From JBQLZQ01 sp052168355 (lineage in GTDB: Bacteria; Pseudomonadota; Alphaproteobacteria; DSM-16000; Inquilinaceae), in NCBI GenBank assembly GCA_052168355.1, contig JBQLZQ010000016.1, positions 23,066 through 87,065 on the forward strand: a DNA stretch of 64,000 nt, written 5' to 3'. Shown piece after piece: positions 37,245-46,345 of the stretch. Under the pieces are notes generated by a model. That model was not told the DNA's origin. It did no database searches and was given only the letters and a program-made list of their open reading frames with translations. Position 1 is the first letter of the stretch; each line of letters opens with the position of its first letter. The translations under genes were made by a program, and so were the position numbers.

Positions 37245-38405
37245 TCAGCCCGTTGCCCAGTCCGCCACGCGGTCGAGAAACGCCTGGCCCTGCGCCAACT
37301 GGTCCAGGGTGAGGAATTCGTTGGGCTGATGGGCCTGGGCGATATCGCCCGGTCCGATGATGATCGTGGGCAATCCGGCCCGCTGGAACAGTCCGGCCTC
37401 CGTCGCGAACGCCACCGTTGTCGCGCGGTTGGCGCCGGTCAGCTGTCGGGCGAACAGTTCCGCCGGCCCGTCCGGGTCGGGGGTCAGCGGCGGCACCGAG
37501 GCCAGAGTTTCGGTCTCGATAAGCCCGTCGGGCGTTTCGGCCCGCAGCCGGGGCAGCGCGTCCTCCGCGATGAACCCGGCATAGCGGTTGGCGATCGCTT
37601 GCGGATCGTCGCCCGGCACGGCCCGAAACTCCCATGAGAAGGCACAGCGGCGCGGAACGATGTTCAGCGCGGTGCCGCCCTCGATCAGGCCGACATTGAA
37701 GGTGGTCCACGGCGGATCGAAACCCTCGGCCATCGGCCGGCCACGGTGTTCCCGGGCCATCCGGTCGATAAAGCCGATCAGCGCGGCGGCGTGCAGGATG
37801 GCGCTGGCGCCGTCGCCGGGCGCGCTGGAATGGGCGTCCTTGCCGGTCACCACGGTCCGAAATCCGTGCAGCCCCTTGTGGGCATTGACAGGGGCCATGG
37901 AGGTCGGTTCCCCCACCACGCACAGGCGCGGCCGGGGCAGATGGTCCTTCAGGTGGCGGATCAGGTGAGGCACGCCCAGGCACCCAATTTCCTCATCGTA
38001 GGAAAACGCCAGATGGATCGGCACGGAGAGGCGGCGGTTGAGCAGGTCGGGCACCAGGGCGAGCGTCAGCGCGACAAAGCCTTTCATGTCCGCGGTGCCG
38101 CGGCCGCACAGACGGTTGCCCCGGCGGGTCAGGACGAACGGGTCGCTGTCCCAGGACTGATCGGCGACCGGCACCACGTCGGTATGGCCCGACAGCACGA
38201 CGCCACCGGCCACCGGCGGCCCGATGGTCGCCAGCAGGTTGGCCTTGCCGCCGCCGGCGTCGGGCAGGATCACCGGCTCCAGCCCGTGACCGCGCAGATA
38301 GGCGGCCACCCAGTCGATGAGCGCCCGATTCGGCCCGGCCGACACCGTATCGAAGGCAATCAGCCGTTCCAGGATCGCCAGGGCCTCGCCGGTGTCACGA
38401 GTCAC
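37245..38405 (-). CDS. argE: acetylornithine deacetylase
   Basis: This 386-residue zinc peptidase of the M20 family releases ornithine from N-acetylornithine. Metal and catalytic motifs are LSGHTDVVPV, GRGTADMKGFVALTLAL, FSYDEEIGCLGVPHLI and CVVGEPTSMAPVNAHKG. Together with argD and argF it completes a linked arginine branch, though it runs on the opposite strand, convergent with the lipoprotein gene. The trkH gene lies 6 bp upstream on the same strand. Confidence 0.92.
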   Translation of the reverse strand: MTRDTGEALAILERLIAFDTVSAGPNRALIDWVAAYLRGHGLEPVILPDAGGGKANLLATIGPPVAGGVVLSGHTDVVPVADQSWDSDPFVLTRRGNRLCGRGTADMKGFVALTLALVPDLLNRRLSVPIHLAFSYDEEIGCLGVPHLIRHLKDHLPRPRLCVVGEPTSMAPVNAHKGLHGFRTVVTGKDAHSSAPGDGASAILHAAALIGFIDRMAREHRGRPMAEGFDPPWTTFNVGLIEGGTALNIVPRRCAFSWEFRAVPGDDPQAIANRYAGFIAEDALPRLRAETPDGLIETETLASVPPLTPDPDGPAELFARQLTGANRATTVAFATEAGLFQRAGLPTIIIGPGDIAQAHQPNEFLTLDQLAQGQAFLDRVADWATG

Positions 38406-38411
38406 TTGAGA

Positions 38412-39887
38412 TTACCGCTGCCAGAAGGCGGGGGTCAGCAGGATCAGCACGGTGAACAGCTCCAGGCGTCCCAGCAGCATGCCGAACGACAACAGCCACT
38501 TCGCGGTGTCGGGCAGGGGGGCGAAGGTGCCGGCCGGACCGATAATCGGGCCCAGACCCGGCCCGACATTGGAGATGGCGGTCGCCGCTCCCGACACCGC
38601 GGTCAGGAAATCCAGCCCGATCAGGCCCAGGGCGAGGGCCAGAAATGCGAAGCAGACCATGTACATAAAGAAGAAGCTCATCACCGACTCGGAAATCGCG
38701 TCGGGGATCGGCTTACGGTTGTAGTAGGGAATGAAGACCCCGTGGGGGTGCAGCAGCTTGGCAAGCTGGGTCTTGGACGTGCTGTACAGCACCTGGAACC
38801 GGAATATCTTGATGCCGCAGGTGGTGGACCCGGCGCAGCCGCCGATGAACATCAAGAAAAAGAAGATGCCCAAGGCAAAGTTTCCCCATAGGCCGAAATC
38901 GTCGGTGGAGTAGCCGGTTCCCGTGATCACGGAGACGACATTGAAGGCGCTCAGGCGCAGGGCCGTGGTCAGAGACACGCCGCTGACCGTGGCCATGAGA
39001 TACGCCGTCATGGTCAGGACGGCGGTGGCGATCACCGCCAGAAACCATCGCACCTGGGTGTCCTGAAACACCGCCTGGGGCGTGCCGCGGACGGCGCGGA
39101 GGTAAAGCACGAACGGCAGGCCGCCCATGATCATGAAGCCGGTGGCGACATATTCCACCGCCGCGCTGTTGAACAATCCCACGGAACTGTCCGAGGTCGA
39201 GAATCCGCCGGTGGCGATCGTGGTCATGGCATGGGCGATGCCGTCGAACCAGGTCATGCCGGCTATGACGTAGAAGATGGCGCACAGGATCGTCAGGATC
39301 AAATAGATCACGCCGATCGAACTGGCGATCTGAGCCGCGCGCGGCAGGACCTTTTCCGACGTGTCGGAGCTTTCCATGCGAAAAAGCTGCATGCCGCCGA
39401 CCCGCAGCAGCGGCATGATCGACAGGGCCATGACGATGATGCCGATCCCGCCCAGCCACTGCAGCAGGGCCCGCCACAACAGCAGACCCGGCGCCATCAG
39501 GTCCAGTCCGGTCAGCACCGTCGATCCGGTGGTGGTAACGCCCGACATGCTTTCGAAAAACGCATCGGTGTAGGACAGGCCAAGGGTGGACAGGGCGAAT
39601 GGCAGGGCGCCGAACGCCGCGATCACCACCCAGCTCAGCACCGTCAGCAGAAACGCCTGACGCGGCTTTAGATCGAACGTATTGCCCCGGCTTGTCAGAT
39701 GCAGGGTGACGCCGATAAACAGGGTCACCGACGCCGACGTGACGAAGACCTGCCAGTCGGGGTTGCCGTTGGCCAGATCGACGATGGCCGGGATCATCAT
39801 GGCCGCGGCCAGGATCGTCAGCAGGACACCGAGAACGAAGGCTATGGGGCGAAAATCCAGCACGTCCTGAAGCGGCGTTGCGGGCAA
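38412..39887 (-). CDS. trkH: Trk-type potassium uptake protein TrkH
   Basis: This 491-residue membrane protein shows the four pore-loop motifs of the Trk/Ktr/HKT group: GVTTTGSTVLTGLD, TIATGGFSTSD, VITGTGYSTDDFG and AISNVGPGLGPIIG. GGCAGSTTCGIKIFRFQVL is the conserved loop before a late helix. It needs TrkA and an energy source; trkA is not in the window. The C-terminal segment ends LLTPAFWQR, characteristic of TrkH. Confidence 0.95.
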   Translation of the reverse strand: MPATPLQDVLDFRPIAFVLGVLLTILAAAMMIPAIVDLANGNPDWQVFVTSASVTLFIGVTLHLTSRGNTFDLKPRQAFLLTVLSWVVIAAFGALPFALSTLGLSYTDAFFESMSGVTTTGSTVLTGLDLMAPGLLLWRALLQWLGGIGIIVMALSIMPLLRVGGMQLFRMESSDTSEKVLPRAAQIASSIGVIYLILTILCAIFYVIAGMTWFDGIAHAMTTIATGGFSTSDSSVGLFNSAAVEYVATGFMIMGGLPFVLYLRAVRGTPQAVFQDTQVRWFLAVIATAVLTMTAYLMATVSGVSLTTALRLSAFNVVSVITGTGYSTDDFGLWGNFALGIFFFLMFIGGCAGSTTCGIKIFRFQVLYSTSKTQLAKLLHPHGVFIPYYNRKPIPDAISESVMSFFFMYMVCFAFLALALGLIGLDFLTAVSGAATAISNVGPGLGPIIGPAGTFAPLPDTAKWLLSFGMLLGRLELFTVLILLTPAFWQR

Positions 39888-39955
39888 GGAAAGGCGGCGA
39901 TCATCGGCGCTAAGACCGCCCCGTGTCCAGCCCGCTGGTGGCCCGATTCAGACCA

Positions 39956-40630
39956 TTAGGGCCGGATACCGGCCATTGCCTGGAACTCGCGGCGCAAGTC
40001 GATGTTCTTCTGGAATTCGCCGGTGACGCGGCTGGTGACCATCGACGCGCCGGGCTTGTGAACCCCGCGGGTCGTCATGCAGTGATGCTCCGACTCGAGA
40101 ATCACCGCAACCCCGCGTGGCTGGAGCACCTGGTCTATGGTGTTGGCGATCTGCGCGGTCAGGCGCTCCTGAATCTGCAGCCGCCGTGCGAACGTTTCGA
40201 TGACCCGCACCAGTTTGCTGATGCCGACGACGCGGTGGTTTGGAAGGTAGCCGACATGGGCCTTGCCGATAATGGGCACCATATGGTGCTCGCAGTGCGA
40301 CTCGAACCGGATGTCCCTCAGCACCACCATTTCGTCGTAGCCCTCGACCTCTTCAAAGGTGCGCTTCAAGATTTCGTCCGGATCCGCCTCGTATCCTGAA
40401 AAGAATTCCTCATAGGCCCGGGCAACGCGAGACGGCGTGGCGCGCAGGCCCTCGCGGTCGGGGTCCTCTCCCGCCCAGCGGATCAGCGTCCGCACCGCCG
40501 CCTCAGCCTCTTCCCGGCTGGGTTTGGACGGGATGCCCCCTCCACTGCCGGCTTGCGCCCCTGCCTTCGCCTTTGTCGAAACGGGGGTCACCACCGTGCC
40601 ACGGTGAACCATCCGACCATCCTCTTTCAT
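39956..40630 (-). CDS. folE: GTP cyclohydrolase I (type FolE)
   Basis: This 224-residue enzyme makes dihydroneopterin triphosphate from GTP for folate and 7-deazapurine synthesis. Zinc and active-site motifs are FESHCEHHMVPIIGKAHVGY, VVGISKLVRVIETFARRLQ and VILESEHHCMTTRGVHKPG. A 40-residue Gly/Ser/Lys N-terminal extension precedes the family core. It stands as its own unit between trkH and apaG. Confidence 0.95.
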   Translation of the reverse strand: MKEDGRMVHRGTVVTPVSTKAKAGAQAGSGGGIPSKPSREEAEAAVRTLIRWAGEDPDREGLRATPSRVARAYEEFFSGYEADPDEILKRTFEEVEGYDEMVVLRDIRFESHCEHHMVPIIGKAHVGYLPNHRVVGISKLVRVIETFARRLQIQERLTAQIANTIDQVLQPRGVAVILESEHHCMTTRGVHKPGASMVTSRVTGEFQKNIDLRREFQAMAGIRP

Positions 40631-40762
40631 GTCTTCACAGACTTTTCAGTATGGGGACACCGTCCCTAACCCGCCTAACGAAAGGCCAGAGTTGGCCCGC
40701 GGCGCGCCAAAATCAAGCGCCGTCACACCCGAACGGGTGTTGCCATGGGCGCCAATTTGACG

Positions 40763-41224
40763 TCAGTGGAGTTGAATTGCCTGGTGTGGGCTGTCGAGCG
40801 AAAAGGCCGGCACGGCGACGGAAAACCGCTCACCCTGAGCGGTTTCCATCTCATAGCTGCCGACCATGATCCCTGAGGGCGTCGCCAGGGGCGTGCCGCT
40901 GGTATATTCGAAGCTCTCCCCGGGGTTGAGAACGGGTTCTACCCCCACCACTCCGGCACCACGAACTTCGTGTATCCGGCCGGAGCCATCGGTGATCTGC
41001 CAATGCCGGTTGCGGAGCTGAACGGTATCAAGACCGTTGTTTTGGATGCGCACATGGTACGCCCAAACATAATGACCCTCCGTCGGAGAGGATTCCTCCT
41101 CGAGATACATCGGTTCCACCGAGACCATGATGGCCCGGGTTTCTTCCGAATAAGGGGCTGCCGCGGCGGAAACGTGACTGGTGCCTTGGCGTGCAGACCC
41201 GGCTTTCGTGCTCATGAATTTCAT
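40763..41224 (-). CDS. apaG: ApaG/CorD family protein
   Basis: The 153-residue product contains the 125-residue ApaG immunoglobulin-like fold: VSVEPMYLEEESSPTEGHYV, YHVRIQNNGLDTVQLRNRHW, ITDGSGRIHEVRGAGVVG and GTPLATPSGIMVGSYEME. The role is uncertain; mutants in enterobacteria alter cobalt resistance and Ap4A levels. The start is uncertain: ATG at 41224 has GAGG three nt upstream, and ATG at 41215 is also possible. Confidence 0.93.
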   Translation of the reverse strand: MKFMSTKAGSARQGTSHVSAAAAPYSEETRAIMVSVEPMYLEEESSPTEGHYVWAYHVRIQNNGLDTVQLRNRHWQITDGSGRIHEVRGAGVVGVEPVLNPGESFEYTSGTPLATPSGIMVGSYEMETAQGERFSVAVPAFSLDSPHQAIQLH

Positions 41225-41297
41225 CAGCCTCACCAACTGTCCTTAGCCTTAGTATAGGTCACCGGCCAATGGTATCCAGTCCGGCTGAATGGCAATC

Positions 41298-41328
41298 GGG
41301 GCCGGGTGCATGTTCCGCACCCGGCCCC
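41298..41328 (-). terminator. strong hairpin downstream of the OmpA lipoprotein gene
   Basis: GGGGCCGGGTGC (41298-41309) pairs perfectly with GCACCCGGCCCC (41317-41328) across a 7-nt loop. The hairpin sits 26 bp past the minus-strand stop at 41354 and about 70 bp before apaG. No run of T residues follows on the minus strand (only TTT on the plus side), so it is a stability or weak termination element. Confidence 0.55.
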
Positions 41329-41353
41329 TTTGCCGTTCCGTCAGGTGACCCGC

Positions 41354-42178
41354 TTACTGGAAGCGGATCTCGGCCCGGCGGTTGGAGGGCTCACGCACGC
41401 CATCCGGGGTTTCAACCAGCGGCTGGCGTTCACCAACGGCGTCGGTCTCAATCCGCGAGGCTTCGATGCCACCGGCAATCAGCGCCTGCTCGACCGCCGC
41501 GGCGCGCCGTGCCGACAGGGCCAGGTTGTAGCTGTCCGGGCCCGAAAGATCGGTGTGGCCGACGACAGCGATGGTCGCACCCGCCATGTCGCGATAATCG
41601 GCAATAACCGTATCGATGATCTGCTGCCCGGCGGCGGTGATGACGGCGCGGTCGAAGTCGAAGAACACGAAATAGACGGCTGCCGCGTCGCCCAGGGGCT
41701 CGGCCTGCATCCGGTCCATGGCGGCAAAGAACTCATCACGGCAGGCCGCGATGTGGTCCGGCTGAATGTTTTCTTCCTGCTGCTCGACCCAGCAATCGAA
41801 CTTGCTCTGGGCGATGGCCGCATCAACCGCTTGTTCCTGGCGGGCTCCACCGTCGAGCGCCGATACCAAGCTGGCGCGGGCCGCGCTGAGCTCGGCCACG
41901 GAGAAATCGGGAAGATTCCAGTCGGCCAGTGTAGCGGGTGCCACCGCTTCGCCACGGGAAGCCGCAAGGCCCTTCTGGGCGAAGTATTCGGCATCGGCCC
42001 AATCGGCCATCTGATTGGCCTCGAAATTGGCCAGGTCACGGTATTCCATGGCGAGCTGCTGGTCGAACTGGCTGCCAGCGAAATCGCCAGTGTTGTTCAA
42101 CCGCTGCACGTCCGTGCCGACGCAGCCGGATAGCACTGCTGCTCCAACGGCAAGGCCCAGAAAACTCTTCGTATTCAT
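41354..42178 (-). CDS. OmpA-family outer-membrane lipoprotein
   Basis: The 274-residue protein begins with a lipoprotein signal (LGLAVGAAVLSGC, Cys19). About residues 25-150 are helical with a Cys pair (FDCWVEQQEENIQ, IAACRDEFFAAM), and the last 110 residues are an OmpA peptidoglycan-binding domain. VYFVFFDFDRAVITAAGQ opens it, VVGHTDLSGPDSYNLALS gives the HTD motif, and GERQPLVETPDGVREPSNRR carries the expected RE-PSNRR tail. It resembles Pal-type anchors. Confidence 0.9.
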   Translation of the reverse strand: MNTKSFLGLAVGAAVLSGCVGTDVQRLNNTGDFAGSQFDQQLAMEYRDLANFEANQMADWADAEYFAQKGLAASRGEAVAPATLADWNLPDFSVAELSAARASLVSALDGGARQEQAVDAAIAQSKFDCWVEQQEENIQPDHIAACRDEFFAAMDRMQAEPLGDAAAVYFVFFDFDRAVITAAGQQIIDTVIADYRDMAGATIAVVGHTDLSGPDSYNLALSARRAAAVEQALIAGGIEASRIETDAVGERQPLVETPDGVREPSNRRAEIRFQ

Positions 42179-42589
42179 TACGTCATTCTCCTTCAGATTC
42201 CCTTGGAGTCAAAACTCCACGGCGTGCTTTCGTTGCTGCGATATGCAGGACCCCATCGACCCCAACCGGGCGAGGATAAGTCTTCTCCAAGGCGTCCTCT
42301 ATACGTAGCCCCGGTCACTTATACCAGACCCAACGTCGAATTGAAGGTCTCGTTCCGAAAACAACAATGAGGCGGCAAGAGAATATGATTTAATAGGCCG
42401 CATCGAAAGCTCCTCCAGGACAGGGAATAGCGGCTATCCCCTTGACTTGCAAGATAATTACTTGTCCCGTTCGTTGATTGTTCTCAGGTGAGTCGACGGG
42501 GCGTGGAGAGTGCAGAAATTAGGCGCGGTGCCGACGATAATGGCGTTTTGCCGCAATAACCACGCGATCGGCTGCCGATTCGGTGGTGC
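42179..42589. other. 411-bp divergent regulatory region, no gene seen
   Basis: The region separates the OmpA lipoprotein and cyclase genes. AT-rich stretches near 42380-42400 and 42440-42475 include CTTGACTTGCAAG and AAGATAATTACTTG, candidate promoter elements. A near-palindrome GGAATAGCGGCTATCC lies at about 42423-42438. I find no coding frame. Confidence 0.5.
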
Positions 42590-44092
42590 ATGCTGAGGCT
42601 GCGCTATCTCCTTTCCATGCTCAGCGTGATGGTCGTCGATGTGGTCATTACGCTGGCCTATGCCCTGTTGTCGGGCCATCCCGAGGTGATTCCGGTGGCC
42701 GCGGTGGCCAATGTCGCGATCCTGGGTGGCGTCAACGCGATCGGCGCCGTGGTGCTGTTTCGGCGGATCGGTGCGTATCTCGACGGCAAGGCGCCGATCG
42801 CCTCGTGCCAGGACGACATCCTCTCGCTGCCCCGACGATCGACGGTCTGGACATTGATCGTGGCCCTTCTTTATGGGGGGCTCGTTTTCTCATTGGGTGT
42901 GTTCGCCCCGGCCGGGATCGCCGATTCGACGTCTCCCTTGATCCTAGGCTTCATGGTGGTGTGGTTCATCTTCGTCTACGCCACCTATATGTGTTTCGTC
43001 GTCTACTTCGCCGTCACGGACCTGACCGCCGACCTGCGGGCCGAGGTGTTCCTGCGGGACGGGCAGATGCTCAAGCGCAGGCCGGGCCGATTGCGCACCC
43101 GGTTGATCATCGTGTTTTCCGTGGTCACCGTCCTGCCCGTCCTTCTGGTTTATTTCGACATCGCGGTGTTTCTGGAGGTGCGTCTGCAACAAGGGCTGTC
43201 GGTGGAAAAGGTCGTCATGCTCGATCTTTTCGGGGCTCTGTTCGCCGCCGCCCTGTCCCTGATCTTCGTCACCCGCGGCGTGGCGCGCCCGATCGCCCGG
43301 CTGGTCGCCGCCGTTAGACGGCTGCAGGTGGGGGACCTGCAGGCCCGTGTTCCCATCACCACCGACGACGAACTCGGCGTGCTTTCGGCCAGCTACAACC
43401 GCATGGTGGTCGGGCTCGAGGAACGCGAACTGGTGCGTGAGGCATTTGGTAAATATGTCAGCGCCGACGTCGCGGAGGTGATCCTGGCCGGCCGCCGCAG
43501 CGGCCGCTTGGATGGCCAGGTCCGCGTCGCAACCGTCCTGTTCACGGATATCGAAAACTTTTCCGAACTGGCGCGCCGGATGGCGCCGGCCGCCGTTCTG
43601 GAATTGATGAACGACTATCTGACCCTGATCGCCGGTCCCATTCAGGCCAATGGCGGCGTCATCAACAACTTTATCGGCGATTCGGTGCTGGCCACCTTCA
43701 ACGTGCCGCTGGACGACCCCGACCATGCGCCGGCCGCGCTGCGCAGCGCGCTGGCCATTCAGGATCTCCTGGAGCGGACGACATTCGCCGACGGGTTGAA
43801 GCTCAGAACGCGTATCGGCATCAATACCGGGGAAATCGTGTCCGGATCGGTCGGTCCGCCAAACCGGCTTGCCTTTACCGTCATCGGGGCGAACGTCAAC
43901 CTGGCATCGCGCATCGAGGGGCTGAACAAGCACTATGGGACGCGAATCCTGGTGGGGGCGGCGACCCGAGAGGCGTGCCTCGGGTCCTTTGCGTTCCGGT
44001 CGATCGGCCGGGTCGACGTCAAGGGAGAACGATCGGCGGTCGAGATCTACGAGCTTCTTGGAGAGGTCGAACCACCCGCCGGCTGCGCTTGA
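42590..44092 (+). CDS. membrane adenylate/guanylate cyclase with HAMP domain
   Basis: The 500-residue protein has about six membrane helices in its first 240 residues. A HAMP-like linker follows (RPIARLVAAVRRLQVGDLQA), then a class III cyclase domain from about 290. Metal-binding motifs are VLFTDIENFSELARRM and NFIGDSVLATFN, and AFTVIGANVNLASRIEGLNK is the catalytic motif. A membrane sensor would regulate cyclic-nucleotide synthesis, but no ligand domain is recognised. ATP versus GTP is not decided. Confidence 0.9.
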   Translation: MLRLRYLLSMLSVMVVDVVITLAYALLSGHPEVIPVAAVANVAILGGVNAIGAVVLFRRIGAYLDGKAPIASCQDDILSLPRRSTVWTLIVALLYGGLVFSLGVFAPAGIADSTSPLILGFMVVWFIFVYATYMCFVVYFAVTDLTADLRAEVFLRDGQMLKRRPGRLRTRLIIVFSVVTVLPVLLVYFDIAVFLEVRLQQGLSVEKVVMLDLFGALFAAALSLIFVTRGVARPIARLVAAVRRLQVGDLQARVPITTDDELGVLSASYNRMVVGLEERELVREAFGKYVSADVAEVILAGRRSGRLDGQVRVATVLFTDIENFSELARRMAPAAVLELMNDYLTLIAGPIQANGGVINNFIGDSVLATFNVPLDDPDHAPAALRSALAIQDLLERTTFADGLKLRTRIGINTGEIVSGSVGPPNRLAFTVIGANVNLASRIEGLNKHYGTRILVGAATREACLGSFAFRSIGRVDVKGERSAVEIYELLGEVEPPAGCA

Positions 44093-44130
44093 ACGGGGTG
44101 GGGACCGGCCCTATAAAGAGCGTGGCCTAA

Positions 44131-44204
44131 GCGGGCGTAGCTCAATGGTAGAGCAGAAGCTTCCCAAGCTTACGACGAGGGTTCGATTCCCTTCGCCCGC
44201 TCCA
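44131..44204 (+). tRNA. tRNA-Gly (CCC)
   Basis: This 74-nt tRNA has acceptor GCGGGCG/CGCCCGC, D arm GCTC/GAGC, anticodon loop TTCCCAA (anticodon CCC), T loop TTCGATT, discriminator T and encoded CCA (44202-44204). The first anticodon-stem pair is G-A mismatched, the others are normal. A run of eight T residues follows at about 44211-44218 and may end transcription. The ATG-side neighbour is the HAMP cyclase, 38 bp upstream. Confidence 0.95.
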
Positions 44205-44250
44205 TCCCCATTTTTTTTGAGGTAAACGCCGCCACGGCGCAGGCGGGGCC

Positions 44251-45258
44251 TCACCCTTCGAGGTTTTGACAATAGTCGGCCAGCGGTTGGCTGGCGCCCG
44301 CGGGCGATAGGGTCCCGGTCCCGGGATCCGCCATCCACGTGTCCAAGGTCCGCCACACCGGCTCCCGTTCCGTCCAATGCAGGAGGAGATGAGGCCCGCC
44401 GCGATAGACCCGGCCGGTCGCGGTCCCGGAAAATCGCTCCCCCAGGGCGCAGATCGATACCGGCGCTATGGTGCCGTCGTCGGAGCCGAACAGCAGCAGG
44501 GTGGGGGTTTCGACGGCATCCGGCGCCGCCGAGGCCCGGTCGGCAAGGCGGATCAACCCCCAATAGGTGTCCACCCGTACCTTGCGCACGACCAAAGGAT
44601 CGGTGGCCAGACGGTCCGCCGTCTGGCGGGACAGGTCTGGGTGGTGGTCCCGGTCCAGCGTGCGGCTGGCCCAGGGAACGGTGTGGGCCCCGGTCCACAG
44701 CAGCACGTCCCACCCCGCGCGGAAGGGGACATCCTCGCGGACGCCCGGGGCCGCCAGGATCAATCCGTCGGCCGCCGGTGGGTTCGGGCCGGCCATGGCC
44801 GCCAGAATGACCGCGCCGCCCATGCTTTCCCCCAGCAGGAACAGGGGGAGGCCGCTGTTGTCGGGATCGGCCCGAACCGCCTGGACGGCATCGCCGAGAT
44901 CGCCGACCAGCGTATCGGCGCCGGCCCAAAGGCCTGGATGGGGGGCCGCGCCAAAGCCACGCTGGTCATAGGCGTAAACGGCCACGCCGCGGTCGGCGAG
45001 CCAGGGCCCAAGCTGTCCGAAAGACCGGTGAAAGTCGCCAAAACTGTGAAGCGCGACCATGGTCGCGCGCCGCGGCCCTTCCGGCACCCAGCGCGCGGCG
45101 GGCAGGCTTGCGCCGTCTCGGGCAACCAGGCGATCGCCGGAGAAGATGGGCGCCTGGACGGCTGGGCCCGCCGGTTTCACGGTCGGCGCGCATCCGGCCA
45201 TGACCAACGTCAGTCCAGCCAAGGCAGCCATGCGCACCGTTCTCACCATGTCGACCAT
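44251..45258 (-). CDS. alpha/beta hydrolase lipoprotein (monoacylglycerol-lipase-like)
   Basis: The 335-residue product has a lipoprotein signal (LAGLTLVMAGC, Cys23). A lysophospholipase-type hydrolase domain follows: ATMVALHSFGDFHRSFGQLG, YDQRGFGAAPHPGLW and the nucleophile elbow LLGESMGGAVILAAMAG (Ser near 145). A late Asp (FGSDDGTI) and His (GGPHLLLHW) are candidates for the triad. It is probably an outer-membrane or periplasmic lipase. The start could be ATG 45258 or 45249. Confidence 0.85.
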   Translation of the reverse strand: MVDMVRTVRMAALAGLTLVMAGCAPTVKPAGPAVQAPIFSGDRLVARDGASLPAARWVPEGPRRATMVALHSFGDFHRSFGQLGPWLADRGVAVYAYDQRGFGAAPHPGLWAGADTLVGDLGDAVQAVRADPDNSGLPLFLLGESMGGAVILAAMAGPNPPAADGLILAAPGVREDVPFRAGWDVLLWTGAHTVPWASRTLDRDHHPDLSRQTADRLATDPLVVRKVRVDTYWGLIRLADRASAAPDAVETPTLLLFGSDDGTIAPVSICALGERFSGTATGRVYRGGPHLLLHWTEREPVWRTLDTWMADPGTGTLSPAGASQPLADYCQNLEG

Positions 45259-45443
45259 GCTTCACCCGTCTACGTCGAAAGCAAGTTGTTAGACCTAACT
45301 CGGCGCCGGCATTTGGAAAGCGCCCGAACCTTGGTGAATCGTGTCCACGCATGATCGTGATCGTGGTGAGCCGGATGCCGACCGTTCCAAACCCACCGCG
45401 CAACCGCTGCGACACGGCGCGTCGTCCGGGCCGATTTGGGCGA
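45259..45443. other. upstream gap, no gene seen
   Basis: The gap follows the start of the hydrolase gene and holds nothing that I can call coding. Its GC content is slightly below that of its neighbours. Confidence 0.4.
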
Positions 45444-45647
45444 ATGCCGGTTGACTTTAACCTCTTAAAACGCCACCTATTCGTCACCCGGAAAGAAATC
45501 CGAGGCTGGTGCGACACGCACCTTGATGGCCGGCGCGGATCTGCGCGACTGGTCTCTCATATCGCGTATGCAGAACGAACGGCTCGTGCGATCGGGCCGG
45601 TGGATTGGTTTGGTCTGATCGCGGAGCTTGAAACGAAGGGCCGTTAG
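45444..45647 (+). CDS. possible 67-residue hypothetical protein
   Basis: A frame from ATG 45444 reads MPVDFNLLKRHLFVTRKEIR and continues with balanced composition to a stop at 45647 (67 residues). There are no membrane segments or motifs, and only a weak GGGCGA precedes the ATG. A longer reading from 45351 gives a low-complexity Arg/Pro start and is less likely. It lies 59 bp before the DJ-1-like gene on the same strand and might be cotranscribed with it. Confidence 0.3.
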   Translation: MPVDFNLLKRHLFVTRKEIRGWCDTHLDGRRGSARLVSHIAYAERTARAIGPVDWFGLIAELETKGR

Positions 45648-45706
45648 CCTGTGCCAAAGGCCGGCCGCGATCGACGACGCCGCAATTGCGGACAACAGTA
45701 AGGAGA

Positions 45707-46282
45707 ATGGACTTGGACGAAAACAGCCTCGCCGGACAGAATATCGCCATCCTTGTTGCCAATGGTTTCGAAGAAATCGAGATGACGGAGCCGCAGCGCG
45801 CGTTGATCGCCGCGGGCGCCACCGTCAAGATCGTGTCGGCGGAACAGGCCTTAGTAAATGGTTGGCACGGCGATGGCTGGGGCCATTACTTCCCGGTCGA
45901 CGTGCCGCTGTCGAACGCCTTGGCGGCGGATTTCGACGCCCTTCTGGTTCCCGGCGGCCGGCGCAGCATCGAGAAAATGGCGGGGTTGCCCCACGCCCAT
46001 CGCATCATCAAGGGATTTGTGGACGCCGACAAGCCGGTGGCCTTGTTGAGCGAGGCGCCGACCCTGCTTATCGCGGCGGATCGCGCCAGCGGCCGGACGG
46101 TCGCCGTTTCCCAGGATCTCAGCCCGTTGCTGACCCAGGCCGGAGCGATCGTCGGCGAAGAGCCGGTGGCGATCGACGGCCGTCTGCTGACCGTGTCCGC
46201 CGACGCCAGCGACGGTGTCGTCCGCAACGCCGTCCTCAAGCTGTTCTCCGGCAACGCCGCCGACCTGGCCGCCGCCGCCTGA
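45707..46282 (+). CDS. DJ-1/PfpI superfamily protein lacking the nucleophile cysteine
   Basis: The 191-residue protein has the PfpI fold: QNIAILVANGFEEIEMTEPQ at the start, FDALLVPGGRRSIEKMAGLP in the middle, then a helix and strand. At the nucleophile elbow, where active members have a C-H-G type motif, it reads LLSEAPTLL: serine replaces Cys and Glu replaces His. It is thus probably not a normal protease or deglycase. AAGGAG lies close to ATG 45707, and a TTG at 45713 has better spacing. A terminator follows. Confidence 0.85.
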   Translation: MDLDENSLAGQNIAILVANGFEEIEMTEPQRALIAAGATVKIVSAEQALVNGWHGDGWGHYFPVDVPLSNALAADFDALLVPGGRRSIEKMAGLPHAHRIIKGFVDADKPVALLSEAPTLLIAADRASGRTVAVSQDLSPLLTQAGAIVGEEPVAIDGRLLTVSADASDGVVRNAVLKLFSGNAADLAAAA

Positions 46283-46302
46283 TCGGCACGGCTGGAACCA
46301 TC

Positions 46303-46335
46303 AAAAGCCGGCCTCGTTTTTGAGGCCGGCTTTTT
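46303..46335. terminator. bidirectional intrinsic terminator
   Basis: A 12-13-bp stem (AAAAGCCGGCCTC with GAGGCCGGCTTTTT, loop GTTTTT) lies between the convergent DJ-1-like gene and the lipoprotein gene at 46346-46924. T tracts occur on both strands because the A-rich flank complements to T. Confidence 0.9.
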
Positions 46336-46345
46336 GACGCCCGTC

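Noticed and set aside
44131..44204. tRNA-Gly as a pseudogene because of a G-A mismatch in the anticodon stem
   Set aside because: All other arms are intact and a CCA end is encoded; a single mismatch at the stem base is tolerated in functional tRNAs.
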